A program made the position numbers and the translations under genes. From an uncultured Alphaproteobacteria bacterium (GTDB taxonomy: Bacteria > Pseudomonadota > Alphaproteobacteria > Rs-D84), in NCBI GenBank assembly GCA_934230415.1, contig CAKQEW010000004.1, positions 44,951 to 108,950 on the forward strand: a stretch of 64,000 nucleotides of DNA, given 5' to 3'. How positions within the stretch are numbered: the stretch's first letter is position 1; each line of letters begins with the position of its first letter. The notes below the pieces were generated by a model. That model worked only from the letters and a program-made list of their open reading frames with translations, did not search any database and was not told where the DNA came from. Below are positions 9,117 through 16,408 of the stretch, in pieces.

Positions 9117-9753
9117 TGAAAATATTGCGCGGTTGCGTGCATCAACCGTCATGGTTGTTGGATGTGGCGCGGTCGGGTCGTTCGCAATAGAGGCCCTGGC
9201 GCGCAGTGGTGTCGGCCACATAATTGTTGTTGATTTTGACCGGGTTGAAGAATCAAATATTAATCGCCAATTGTTCGCACTGGAATCAACCATCGGCATG
9301 CCCAAGGTGGCGGTTGCCGCCGCGCGGATTCACGATATTAACCCGGACACGGTTGTGGATACATATGACATGTTTTTTGATGATGCACATGCGCCCGATG
9401 TTATGCCTGATTTTGTAATTGATGCAATTGATTCTGTGTCATCAAAAATCGCACTGGCCACATGGTGCCAGGCGCGCAATATCCCATTTATCGCCAGTAT
9501 GGGCGCCGCGCGCAAAACAGACGCTACACAAATCAGGGTGGGGCGCCTGTCAAAAACCAGCGTGTGTCCATTGGCGGCCAAGATTCGCCGTCTGGCACGT
9601 GATACCGGCCTGCGTGATTTTCCGGTTGTGTATTCAACCGAACCCGCCAATCCGAACGTTGCGCCAAATCATACATTTGGTTCAATCATAACAATTACCG
9701 GCACATTTGGCCTGTGGTGTGCGAATGCCGCCATACAACACATTATTAAATAA
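9076..9753 (+). CDS. tcdA: tRNA threonylcarbamoyladenosine dehydratase (TcdA/YgdL family)
   Basis: This is a ThiF/E1-like adenylating enzyme of 225 residues. It opens with RTRLLLGDENIARLRASTVMVVGCGAVGSFA (dinucleotide-binding GxGxxG), then VVDFDRVEESNINRQLFA (ATP-binding Asp/Arg), and later DAIDSVSSKIAL. That order is diagnostic of TcdA, which cyclises t6A37 to ct6A in ANN-decoding tRNAs using ATP. The length is slightly below the E. coli form (268) because the C-terminal part is shorter. It is coupled to tatD by a long overlap. Confidence 0.88.
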   Translation: MPDRLHRTRLLLGDENIARLRASTVMVVGCGAVGSFAIEALARSGVGHIIVVDFDRVEESNINRQLFALESTIGMPKVAVAAARIHDINPDTVVDTYDMFFDDAHAPDVMPDFVIDAIDSVSSKIALATWCQARNIPFIASMGAARKTDATQIRVGRLSKTSVCPLAAKIRRLARDTGLRDFPVVYSTEPANPNVAPNHTFGSIITITGTFGLWCANAAIQHIIK

Positions 9754-9844
9754 TTGCGAAAAGCGCGGCAATATGTACATGTGTATGTGTCGCAAAGGTA
9801 TAAAATCCGTGGTAAAGAACGTTTTCCTAAAACACATAAACGCG

Positions 9845-9895
9845 TTGCGTGTGTGTTATGCCATGCGTTATAATATGCGTGTCTGATACAGACAC
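9845..9895 (+). promoter_or_regulatory. promoter with TSS-proximal inverted repeat before the DUF378 gene
   Basis: TTGCGT (9845-9850) and TATAAT (9869-9874) are 18 nt apart. Just downstream, GTGTCTG/CAGACAC (9879-9895) is a perfect 7-bp inverted repeat with a 3-nt loop. It could be an operator or a 5'-leader hairpin. Confidence 0.5.
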
Positions 9896-9924
9896 AGTCA
9901 AACCTGATGCAAAAGGAGAAAAAG

Positions 9925-10137
9925 ATGAGAGGACTGACAAACTATGTGTTTAAACCACTGACGTTCATCGGCGCCCTGAACTGGGGACTGATTGGGCTGT
10001 TTGGATTTGATTTGGTCGCGTGGATATTCGGCACCGCCACAATCGCCAGCAGCATTGTGTACAGCATAATCGGTATTTCAGCCTTGATTTGGTTGATTTG
10101 GATTTTTGTTGACCAGCCTGTGCACAACGAACGTTAA
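9925..10137 (+). CDS. DUF378-family small membrane protein
   Basis: The 70-residue protein has two hydrophobic helices and the family hallmark ALNWGLIGLFGFDLVAWIFG. DUF378 proteins are small inner-membrane proteins of unknown function. ATG 9925 is set by AAGGAG (9913-9918); an in-frame ATG at 9907 lies upstream of that site. The gene is flanked by a promoter and a terminator, so it is expressed alone. Confidence 0.85.
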   Translation: MRGLTNYVFKPLTFIGALNWGLIGLFGFDLVAWIFGTATIASSIVYSIIGISALIWLIWIFVDQPVHNER

Positions 10138-10166
10138 CGCACATTGTACAGTTTTCATGTCATTTT

Positions 10167-10195
10167 CGCCCCACGCTGGGGCGTTTTTTATTTTT
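10167..10195. terminator. intrinsic terminator between DUF378 and HNH genes
   Basis: CGCCCCA (10167-10173) pairs with TGGGGCG (10177-10183) and is followed by six T. The HNH gene on the other strand ends within the T-run. Confidence 0.85.
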
Positions 10196-10529
10196 CGTTC
10201 ATTGTTTCCAATGCACGAATAACAATGTCGCGTTCAGATTTCTTTAATTTCCATGTGTCCAACGCATGCTGGAATAGTTCGGTTTTGTGGGTCGCAAATT
10301 CATCAGGCATCATGTCGCCCTTGATGGAATTACATATCTGGTGTGCCGGGAACAAGTTTTCGCGAAAATCCGTGCCACCGTGCATTTTCGGTATGTGGTG
10401 GTCAATGGACATTTTCTGCTTGCGCAATATTGGGTTGCCACAAATGTTACAGTATACGTCGTCGCACAGTAATAATTCAAATTTCAGCGTAATGGTGATT
10501 TTATGTGTTTCTGTGCGTTCGCGTTCCAT
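10188..10529 (-). CDS. HNH endonuclease
   Basis: The 113-residue protein holds a compact HNH motif: CNICG, then SIDHHIPKMHGGTDFRENL (the DH pair and the Gly-Gly turn) and HQICNSIKGD (final His and Asn). The CxxC of CNICG has a possible partner Cys in QICN. The last ~40 residues are helical. GGGGG (10535-10539) precedes the ATG and a TATAAT for this strand lies at 10546-10551. Stand-alone HNH proteins occur in restriction, phage and mobile elements. The neighbouring OLD-type gene and repeat-bounded insert fit an accessory defence region. Confidence 0.85.
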   Translation of the reverse strand: MERERTETHKITITLKFELLLCDDVYCNICGNPILRKQKMSIDHHIPKMHGGTDFRENLFPAHQICNSIKGDMMPDEFATHKTELFQHALDTWKLKKSERDIVIRALETMNEK

Positions 10530-10620
10530 TTTGCCCCCAAATGTTATTATACATTGATAATACTAGTCGTTTTGGGACGCAATTGTCAACTGGTTTTGTA
10601 TCATATTTGTGTTTAATATA

Positions 10621-10648
10621 TTGACAAATAAAATATTTGTATTATTTT
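10621..10648 (+). promoter_or_regulatory. promoter and candidate operator of the OLD-family gene
   Basis: TTGACA (10621-10626) and TATTTT (10643-10648) are 16 nt apart. ACAAATA/TATTTGT (10624-10640) is a perfect 7-bp inverted repeat with a 3-nt centre. It overlaps the -35 box and would suit a repressor. Confidence 0.5.
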
Positions 10649-10677
10649 TATTGTCGTAAATAACAGGAACGTATCAA

Positions 10678-12237
10678 ATGAAGATTAGCAAAGTTCATAT
10701 TCATAATATCTATTCAATCCAAGACGCAGAATTCACGCTGGCTGATTTTAACATGATGGTCGGTAAAAATGGTGTCGGCAAAAGCAATATATTGAATATC
10801 CTGAACGGATTTTTCCAGGGTGGGGCGCATTGCGGTCTGATGTGCCCGGGCATGGCGTATGCAAACAGCGCCCCCCAGGAACCATTGTGGATAGAGGTTG
10901 AATTGGACCTGACAGAATCTGAATTTGCCGCGTTGCCAGATGAATACCAGGCAATCCCGAACAAATTGCGCATTCGTAAAACAATCGCGAATGTAGAGGC
11001 CGTCCTGGCAGAATTGGCTAACGAACCGGGCGTTACCAATGTCCCAAATGAAACCAGCACACGCATTTATACGAAAAACGGCATGGTAAAATCAGACTAT
11101 AAAATACCGTGCGATGTTGTCTTTGTTGCGCCGACAAATTATGGCCAATCGCAATTTATGGGTGAAAAAGCCCCCGACCAGGCGCAATTGGATTCGGCCG
11201 CCACAATACTGCACAGTTCGGATACCATGGTTCACCTGGATATAGAGGATATAAAAGATGTTGGTGCGGCGCACGCGCTGATTGGCATGCATGAATTTGG
11301 AATGTCGCCAAACCAATCGTGGGTGAAAATGAGTTCTGGTGCCCAGCACGCCGGCCAAATATCCAGCGCGGCCACCAAGGCAAAAGACCCAAATCGTCTG
11401 ACATTATTGTTGTGTGATGAACCGGAAAATTCGCTGCACCCCAGTTACCTGTCGGCGGCGGCGGGGACATTGCGTAATTTTGCCAATCAGCCGAATTGTC
11501 AGGTTGTTGTCACGACGCACAGTCCACAGTTGGTTGCAGAAAACGCGACCGATTTGACGAATATTATGCGCCTGGACAGGTATGATGGCGCAACGCGCGT
11601 ACACCAATATCCCGCAATTACCCAGGACAAGATTTATAATTTGACATTCCTGAATAACCTGGATCGTGCAAAAATGTTCTTCTCTGATCGTGTGATTTTG
11701 GTAGAGGGTGAAACAGAAACCGCATTTTTCAACTATATGACAGAAAACAATCTGTTCCGAAATGAACCAACCCCAGAAAATGTCACGCTGGTTAATTGCC
11801 AGGGCAAATTCTATATCAAATATTTCGCTGATATTTTGACACAATATGGTATTCCGCATACGACGCTGTGGGATTTGGATCGTGGCAAATACTCAACAGA
11901 TAACGAAAACATATTGGGGTGTTTTAACGATTTGATGTCGGTTGGGTATTGTTTCTATGAAAGTATAGAACCGTTTTGCGGCATAACCAAGGTTCAAAAC
12001 TTGCCGGCGCACGTGAACTTTATCCAGAAATATACCGATGGTACAATTGCCCAGAATAAACGTGACCAACTGGTCACGCTGTTCAGCAACCTGGTTCATG
12101 CGCCCGAAACACCCGAACCGGCGGTCGCGGACCCGGATTTTAAAACGGTGCAATCGTTTAAGCGGGTGCCAACAATTACCGCACAACCCGTTGCGCTGGG
12201 CCTGTATCGGGTAACATTGCGCGGCAAAACAAAATAG
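10678..12237 (+). CDS. OLD-family AAA ATPase with TOPRIM nuclease domain
   Basis: The 519-residue protein starts with an SMC/ABC-like ATPase: Walker A VGKNGVGKSN (~28-37), signature-like region around 215-225, Walker B LLLCDEPENSLHPS (~242) and TTHSPQL (His switch). A TOPRIM domain follows with ILVEGETE (~341) and the DxD in TLWDLDRGK (~399), so both halves look intact. OLD proteins are ATP-dependent nucleases of phage-defence systems; Gabija GajA shares the layout. No UvrD-like GajB partner is present, so this is better called a solo OLD. The last nine codons lie in a 175-bp direct repeat that is copied at 17112. Confidence 0.85.
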   Translation: MKISKVHIHNIYSIQDAEFTLADFNMMVGKNGVGKSNILNILNGFFQGGAHCGLMCPGMAYANSAPQEPLWIEVELDLTESEFAALPDEYQAIPNKLRIRKTIANVEAVLAELANEPGVTNVPNETSTRIYTKNGMVKSDYKIPCDVVFVAPTNYGQSQFMGEKAPDQAQLDSAATILHSSDTMVHLDIEDIKDVGAAHALIGMHEFGMSPNQSWVKMSSGAQHAGQISSAATKAKDPNRLTLLLCDEPENSLHPSYLSAAAGTLRNFANQPNCQVVVTTHSPQLVAENATDLTNIMRLDRYDGATRVHQYPAITQDKIYNLTFLNNLDRAKMFFSDRVILVEGETETAFFNYMTENNLFRNEPTPENVTLVNCQGKFYIKYFADILTQYGIPHTTLWDLDRGKYSTDNENILGCFNDLMSVGYCFYESIEPFCGITKVQNLPAHVNFIQKYTDGTIAQNKRDQLVTLFSNLVHAPETPEPAVADPDFKTVQSFKRVPTITAQPVALGLYRVTLRGKTK

Positions 12238-12383
12238 CCCCCCGGCAGGTGTTCAAAATTCTTTGCCGCCCCGCATTTTGTACATGCAGATTTTGGTAAA
12301 AAAACTGACTCTCTACGACGTTTGCAGGATGTGTGTTTGACACAAAACAAAACCCCACCAATGGTGGGGTTAATCTTTGGCTC
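12209..12383. repeat. direct repeat, copy A (left edge of the insert)
   Basis: The segment matches 17112-17287 over ~175 bp with only about three differences: a C-run of 6 versus 7, C/T in GCCGCC(C/T)GC, and T/G after GTGGGG. It covers the last nine codons and stop of the OLD gene, an orphan minus-strand terminator (12345-12369), and six bases matching the 3' end of tRNA-Asn (TGGCTC). The match stops exactly where tRNA-Asn would continue. Confidence 0.92.
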
Positions 12384-12395
12384 AGATGTATAAGC

Positions 12396-12476
12396 ATATG
12401 TCGAACGCGCGATATCTTAGATTTACTTAGCTTGGGTAAAAGTATTGAAAAGATTTTGCAGCGTTATCCGGTATAA
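12396..12476 (+). pseudogene. DUF433-like antitoxin fragment
   Basis: Just right of the repeat edge one frame reads RDILDLLSLGKSIEKILQRY and is closed by TAA at 12474. This matches the core of DUF433 proteins (VRDILELLAAGxSxEEILxxYP), which are found as antitoxin-like DNA-binding partners. Both the start and the rest of the domain are missing, so it is a remnant. It shares a frame with the next ORF but two stops separate them. Identification rests on about 22 residues only. Confidence 0.45.
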
Positions 12477-12527
12477 ATCACGTAAACCCAGCAGCATTCA
12501 GGCAAAAAGGGCACCGAAGCAACCTAT

Positions 12528-13280
12528 TTGGCATTGTTCACACGTGATAAAGTGGGCGAACAGTGGATGCACGATAACGGCATTACAACCAAAAAATCTT
12601 GTGAAAGTCCTGATTTTATATTCGAAGTTCCGGGGCGGCCGACAATAGGTCTGGAAATCGTCAATTTTATTCAACCAAGTGACAAAAATTCCGCGACAAT
12701 GCGATTGGAAAGAATTGCCAAGAAAATTGTTGCACATTTCAAACAAAAGGGTGTTCCATTGTCGTTATTGATAAATGTGTTTGACCCAAGGGAATGGAGT
12801 GCGAAATGGTCGGACCATTTGGATGCTTGTGCAAATCCAGGTTTTGACCATTTGAATGCGTCCGATGATGAAATTAAATGTGCGTTTTTATCTGCGTTGG
12901 ACCCCGAAACAATACCAGAGTTTGGAATAGTTAAAAAGTCAATCACGGTGAATGGCCAGACCTTTATTTTGAACGCCAGTCAAATGCACGCACCGCATAC
13001 ACATTATCACGTCAATAATATGGGGCGTTGCATTGAAGACCCGTTTGATGAAATCCAAACAATAATAGACGGTAAAAACAAGAAATTCCAATCATACAAG
13101 GCCAATTGTGACGAATGCGATTTGTTAATTGTGGTCGATGGTGGATTTGTGCATTTGGACGACGAATTGAAAACATATCGGTTTGAGTCGGTGTTTAGAA
13201 ATGTATTCTTTATGGATTTGTCGTTCGGGTGCAAGGTTATAAAACTGAACATACTGCCACCACGCAATGCACCGTGTTAA
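12528..13280 (+). CDS. PD-(D/E)xK-like nuclease, putative
   Basis: The 250-residue product is not firmly recognised. Residues ~25-50 read SPDFIFEVPGRPTIGLEIVNF. This recalls the 'PDF...iGIEvt' strand-turn-strand of restriction-like nucleases, with Asp and Glu as possible metal ligands but no obvious Lys. Near the C-terminus KNKKFQSYKANCDECDLLIVVDGG fits a typical late helix-strand of such folds. The start is uncertain: TTG 12528 has no Shine-Dalgarno, the frame is open back to 12486 without ATG, and ATG 12567 is another option. The 5' end may therefore be damaged. Confidence 0.45.
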   Translation: MALFTRDKVGEQWMHDNGITTKKSCESPDFIFEVPGRPTIGLEIVNFIQPSDKNSATMRLERIAKKIVAHFKQKGVPLSLLINVFDPREWSAKWSDHLDACANPGFDHLNASDDEIKCAFLSALDPETIPEFGIVKKSITVNGQTFILNASQMHAPHTHYHVNNMGRCIEDPFDEIQTIIDGKNKKFQSYKANCDECDLLIVVDGGFVHLDDELKTYRFESVFRNVFFMDLSFGCKVIKLNILPPRNAPC

Positions 13281-13371
13281 TTCCCCCATTATACCACCCA
13301 TATACAGCCCCCAATACAGGTCACATCATTATATCACCCATATACCCCAACAATCCCCCCACCCCCCGGGT

Positions 13372-13409
13372 GAAGTAAGAAAAAGCCAAAAACAATGGTT
13401 TTTTACTTC
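13372..13409. other. imperfect hairpin upstream of the cassette promoter
   Basis: GAAGTAAGAAAAAGCC (13372-13387) faces GGTTTTTTACTTC (13397-13409). The stem could end transcription from the upstream gene or act as a regulatory site ahead of the promoter at 13417. The preceding ~90 bases are C-rich and repeat the phrase CACCCATATAC twice. Confidence 0.4.
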
Positions 13410-13416
13410 CCAAAAC

Positions 13417-13445
13417 TTACAAATATGAATATAATCTGTTATAAT
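13417..13445 (+). promoter_or_regulatory. promoter of the insert cassette
   Basis: TTACAA (13417-13422), a 17-nt spacer and TATAAT (13440-13445) precede the ORF at 13482. A second TATAAT lies at 13430-13435. Confidence 0.6.
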
Positions 13446-13481
13446 ATGAACATTAACTGTTAAATATAAAGAGTGTGTGCG

Positions 13482-13952
13482 ATGGCAAAAGTAGCAAAAA
13501 CCAAAGAAGAAACCCTGGAAACGATATTGTTCAATTGTCGCAATCATTTGCGTGGTCGTGCACCTATGACGGACAAACGTGATTTGTTGCTGACATTGGT
13601 GTTCTTGAAATTTATCGGTGACCGGTTTAAAGACCAACAGGACAAAATCCGTGAAACCGAAGAAGCGGGGTTTGTTGAAATGGCGTTAAAGACCCCAAGT
13701 TTTTATACCAAGGACGGTGTGTTCTTTTTGTCGGATGATTGTTTTTGGGATAAACTGATATTGAAACTGGCCAAGGGTCGCACAACCATCGCCATTGCAC
13801 ACCGCTTATCAACCTTGCGTAACATGGACAGAATTATTGTGATGGATCATGGGCATATCATTGAATCTGGCACACATCAATCGTTATTACGCAAGAAAGG
13901 CCACTATGCGAAATTGTGGAAGATGCAATCCGGTGGATTCTTACAGGAATAA
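13482..13952 (+). CDS. chimeric ORF: HsdM N-terminal segment fused to an ABC-transporter tail
   Basis: Residues 1-~96 match the N-terminal helical domain of type I restriction methyltransferase HsdM (LETILFNCRNHLRGR, LLLTLVFLKFIGDRF). From ~99 to 156 the protein is the end of an ABC-exporter ATPase (TTIAIAHRLSTLRNMDRIIVMDHG to KMQSGGF), nearly the same as residues ~530-587 of the exporter at 726-2498. Neither the methylase catalytic domain nor the Walker motifs is present. The junction is in frame with no stop, so this is a recombination product or gene remnant. ATG 13482 follows a good promoter; a GTG lies 9 bp earlier. Nine bases separate it from the next gene. Confidence 0.8.
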   Translation: MAKVAKTKEETLETILFNCRNHLRGRAPMTDKRDLLLTLVFLKFIGDRFKDQQDKIRETEEAGFVEMALKTPSFYTKDGVFFLSDDCFWDKLILKLAKGRTTIAIAHRLSTLRNMDRIIVMDHGHIIESGTHQSLLRKKGHYAKLWKMQSGGFLQE

Positions 13953-13961
13953 GGAGCAGAC

Positions 13962-14972
13962 ATGAAACATACAGATGAACAAATAATTGCTACAGTGCGC
14001 AAAATCTTGGACATTTTACACGATCCGGACAATGGTTTTAATGCTTTTCGTAAGGAACTTCGGGAACAACACCTGAAAAAAGATGAATACGAACAACGTA
14101 TCGTTGATAAAGAATATGAATTGGCGGAAAAGTATGGTTTAACAAAAAACGACAATAGAGATGAAATAAAATTCCGCCTTACTGGTAAAGATGTTATGGA
14201 TAGCCATCTGTATGTATCTTGTGGTCAGGCGGCTAAGGCGTTTTGTTATGTAAATTCACAATTACCAAAGGAAGAACAGTTAGATTTAAGGGTTTTGTTC
14301 AGTACGGATGTTGAACACCTTATTGATGCAAAAGAAGGTCATACTTTACCATGTGTAAAATTATCAGATGGCAAATGGCATGCAATAGAACCACAAATTC
14401 AGCCAGAAAAAGATAAACAGCCAGGATTCAATTTTGTATGTGATGATGTAAAAGTTGATGGTGAAATATGGCACCAATTGGAATCTATTAAAAAGAAGGG
14501 TCGGCCATATCAGATAACAAAAATTGTGACACCAGAAGAACACGCAACAACATATTCCGATTTTGGAAAGTTTTTAGATGCATCCATGGTACACAAAGGC
14601 AAGCTAAGCTTTGTATGTTCAACACTTAAACTGATATTACAAGACAAAAATCCAGGACAATATAAAAACAGCAAACGTCAAATTTATGAAATTTGCAAAG
14701 CCTTGGACGGAAAGAATGCAGCGGTAAAAGTGTGGATCTTCACTAGGGGGGAAGATATAGCGTGCAGAATTGGTATTGAAGACGATGGTGTATGTTACGA
14801 CATGAACCCAACTGTACAATACCTGTCTTTGAGAAAGGTTGTTGGCAATGATTTCGCGTTCAATGAACCTGGCTTTAAATTAACACAAACACTGACCCCA
14901 GAAGAATATGTCCAAGAATTTGAAAAGCGCGTTCAAACAATGGTGAATATAAACAACGAAGTAAGAGAATAA
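13962..14972 (+). CDS. transglutaminase-like cysteine-protease-fold protein, putative
   Basis: The 336-residue product has no confident family match, but it shows a transglutaminase-like order: SCGQAAKAFCYV with a candidate nucleophile Cys87, then GHTLPCVKLSDGKWHAIEP with His127 and an acidic Glu143. The Gly-His ... Asp-Gly-Lys-Trp ... Glu-Pro layout is typical of that core. Residues ~200-290 may be a second, degenerate copy (Cys219; CRIGIEDDGVCYDMNP) lacking the His. There is no signal peptide or membrane helix. Its AT-rich codon use differs from the flanking chromosome. AAGGAG precedes ATG 13962. It lies in a row with a subtilase and a GNAT. Confidence 0.5.
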   Translation: MKHTDEQIIATVRKILDILHDPDNGFNAFRKELREQHLKKDEYEQRIVDKEYELAEKYGLTKNDNRDEIKFRLTGKDVMDSHLYVSCGQAAKAFCYVNSQLPKEEQLDLRVLFSTDVEHLIDAKEGHTLPCVKLSDGKWHAIEPQIQPEKDKQPGFNFVCDDVKVDGEIWHQLESIKKKGRPYQITKIVTPEEHATTYSDFGKFLDASMVHKGKLSFVCSTLKLILQDKNPGQYKNSKRQIYEICKALDGKNAAVKVWIFTRGEDIACRIGIEDDGVCYDMNPTVQYLSLRKVVGNDFAFNEPGFKLTQTLTPEEYVQEFEKRVQTMVNINNEVRE

Positions 14973-15022
14973 TTGTACGAAAATGGTCATAATTCATAAA
15001 AATAAGAAAAAGGATTACAATA

Positions 15023-15061
15023 ATGCATGAGCTTAACAAGGATATTAGCAATCAAAAATAA
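15023..15061 (+). CDS. 12-codon ORF immediately before the subtilase gene
   Basis: ATG 15023 has a strong AAAAAGGA (15008-15015) at proper spacing and encodes MHELNKDISNQK before TAA. The subtilase ATG at 15064 starts two bases after this stop and has no Shine-Dalgarno of its own. The small ORF probably feeds ribosomes to it. Whether the peptide itself matters (leader, substrate or mere coupling device) is unknown. Confidence 0.5.
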   Translation: MHELNKDISNQK

Positions 15062-15063
15062 CC

Positions 15064-16407
15064 ATGGCAACAGGTAATTTCATATTTAAATTTAAAAAAG
15101 AGCCATCAGCAAGAGCGGTTGCTGATAATGTAATTCGGGTTCCGAATCTTGATGATAAAACTGTACAGTTTGGTGCGCATGATTTTGTTTTAAATGGGGA
15201 TGCGTCTGGCGTAGATATTTCAAATGCGGGGGATTTAATAAAATATATGCGTTTTAGTAATGAAACAACGTTCCCAACAACCGATAAAATGCCCGAAGGG
15301 TTTAATCCAGAACAAGTGCTACAAGACGGTATAAATCCAGGATTGCATATAGATGATTTACATGCCGCCGGCATTACTGGTAAAGGTATAACGGTAGCAA
15401 TCATAGACCAAGCATTAAATACGGAACATGTCGAGATAAAAGACAATATTGTTCATTATGAGTCTATTGGTTATCCTGAAAATAAAACGGCAGATTATCA
15501 TGGTACGGTTGTATCCAGTTTGTTGGCTGGCAAAACACTGGGGGTTGCACCAGAGGCAAAGGTTGTATATTTCGCTGCAACCAATGTGAAAGATGTTTCG
15601 GAAAAGTTATTTGCAGATCCAGAAATCAAAGAGGCAGTATCAAAACATCTGCCAGATAATGTAAAATATGACGATTTTGTCGCAGATATCAAAAACAAGA
15701 AACACGTCACCGATAAAGCGTTTCAACAATTGATTCGCGATTTGATGCAACAATTACCACCAGCAATCGTAAAACGTATAGAAAACGGAACGCGTGAAGT
15801 TTGTTTCGAGAATTATGCATCGGCATTACGTAAGATATTGTTTATGAATGCCAGACTGCCAAAAGATAAAAAGATATCTGCGGTGTCAATAAGTTGGGGA
15901 ATGTTGCACGAAGATCCAGAAAGCACAAAATTGATAAAAATGTTGATAGAAAGTGGTGTAATGGTATTAACCACAGACTCTTACAGGTTTTACGATAAAA
16001 ATGCGGCATTTACTACGATAGACAGAAAAATGAATTCTGATGCCAATGATGTAGAATCTTATGATGCTGGTTTCTGGAAGAATTATAAAGGACAAGACGA
16101 AAACAAGTTGTTAGTCCCAGCTGGTGGCAGAACAATTGCTGGATTCTATGACAACACTCAGTATATTTATAGTGGTGTGAATGCGGGTATGTCTTGGGCG
16201 ACACCGTATTTAGTTGGTGTATATGCGCTGGCAAAGCAAGTAATGCCAACCTTGACACCAGAACATTTTTTTGCGGTTGCACATCAGGTTGGTGCTTCAA
16301 ACGAAAAACTGGGCAATAATGTTGTTATTCAACCACAAAAAATCATCGAATATTTACAAAACGAAAACTTATTACAAAAACAAAATCTAGAAGCAAAAGG
16401 TAGATAA
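15064..16407 (+). CDS. subtilisin-like S8 serine peptidase, cytoplasmic
   Basis: The 447-residue protein keeps the S8 triad: Asp115 in TVAIIDQAL, His146 in DYHGTVVSSLLAGKTLGVAPEA, and Ser377 in GMSWATPYLVG (normally GTSMATPHVAG). About 95 residues precede the catalytic domain, and there is no signal peptide or propeptide-like secretion signal, so it should act inside the cell. The usual oxyanion Asn segment (AAGN) appears replaced by LTTDS, which may alter activity. A ~130-residue insert separates His from the next core strand (ISAVSISWG). It is coupled to the 12-codon ORF upstream and followed at 1 bp by a GNAT gene. Confidence 0.85.
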   Translation: MATGNFIFKFKKEPSARAVADNVIRVPNLDDKTVQFGAHDFVLNGDASGVDISNAGDLIKYMRFSNETTFPTTDKMPEGFNPEQVLQDGINPGLHIDDLHAAGITGKGITVAIIDQALNTEHVEIKDNIVHYESIGYPENKTADYHGTVVSSLLAGKTLGVAPEAKVVYFAATNVKDVSEKLFADPEIKEAVSKHLPDNVKYDDFVADIKNKKHVTDKAFQQLIRDLMQQLPPAIVKRIENGTREVCFENYASALRKILFMNARLPKDKKISAVSISWGMLHEDPESTKLIKMLIESGVMVLTTDSYRFYDKNAAFTTIDRKMNSDANDVESYDAGFWKNYKGQDENKLLVPAGGRTIAGFYDNTQYIYSGVNAGMSWATPYLVGVYALAKQVMPTLTPEHFFAVAHQVGASNEKLGNNVVIQPQKIIEYLQNENLLQKQNLEAKGR

Positions 16408-16408
16408 T

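Noticed and set aside
9076..9753. tcdA as a microcin-type MccB adenylase partnered with the 12-codon ORF
   Set aside because: The protein matches TcdA closely and lies 6 kb away in a housekeeping unit with tatD.
10678..12237. Complete Gabija system
   Set aside because: No UvrD-like GajB gene is present beside the OLD protein.
13482..13952. Functional type I restriction system
   Set aside because: Only the first ~96 residues of HsdM are present; HsdS and HsdR are absent.
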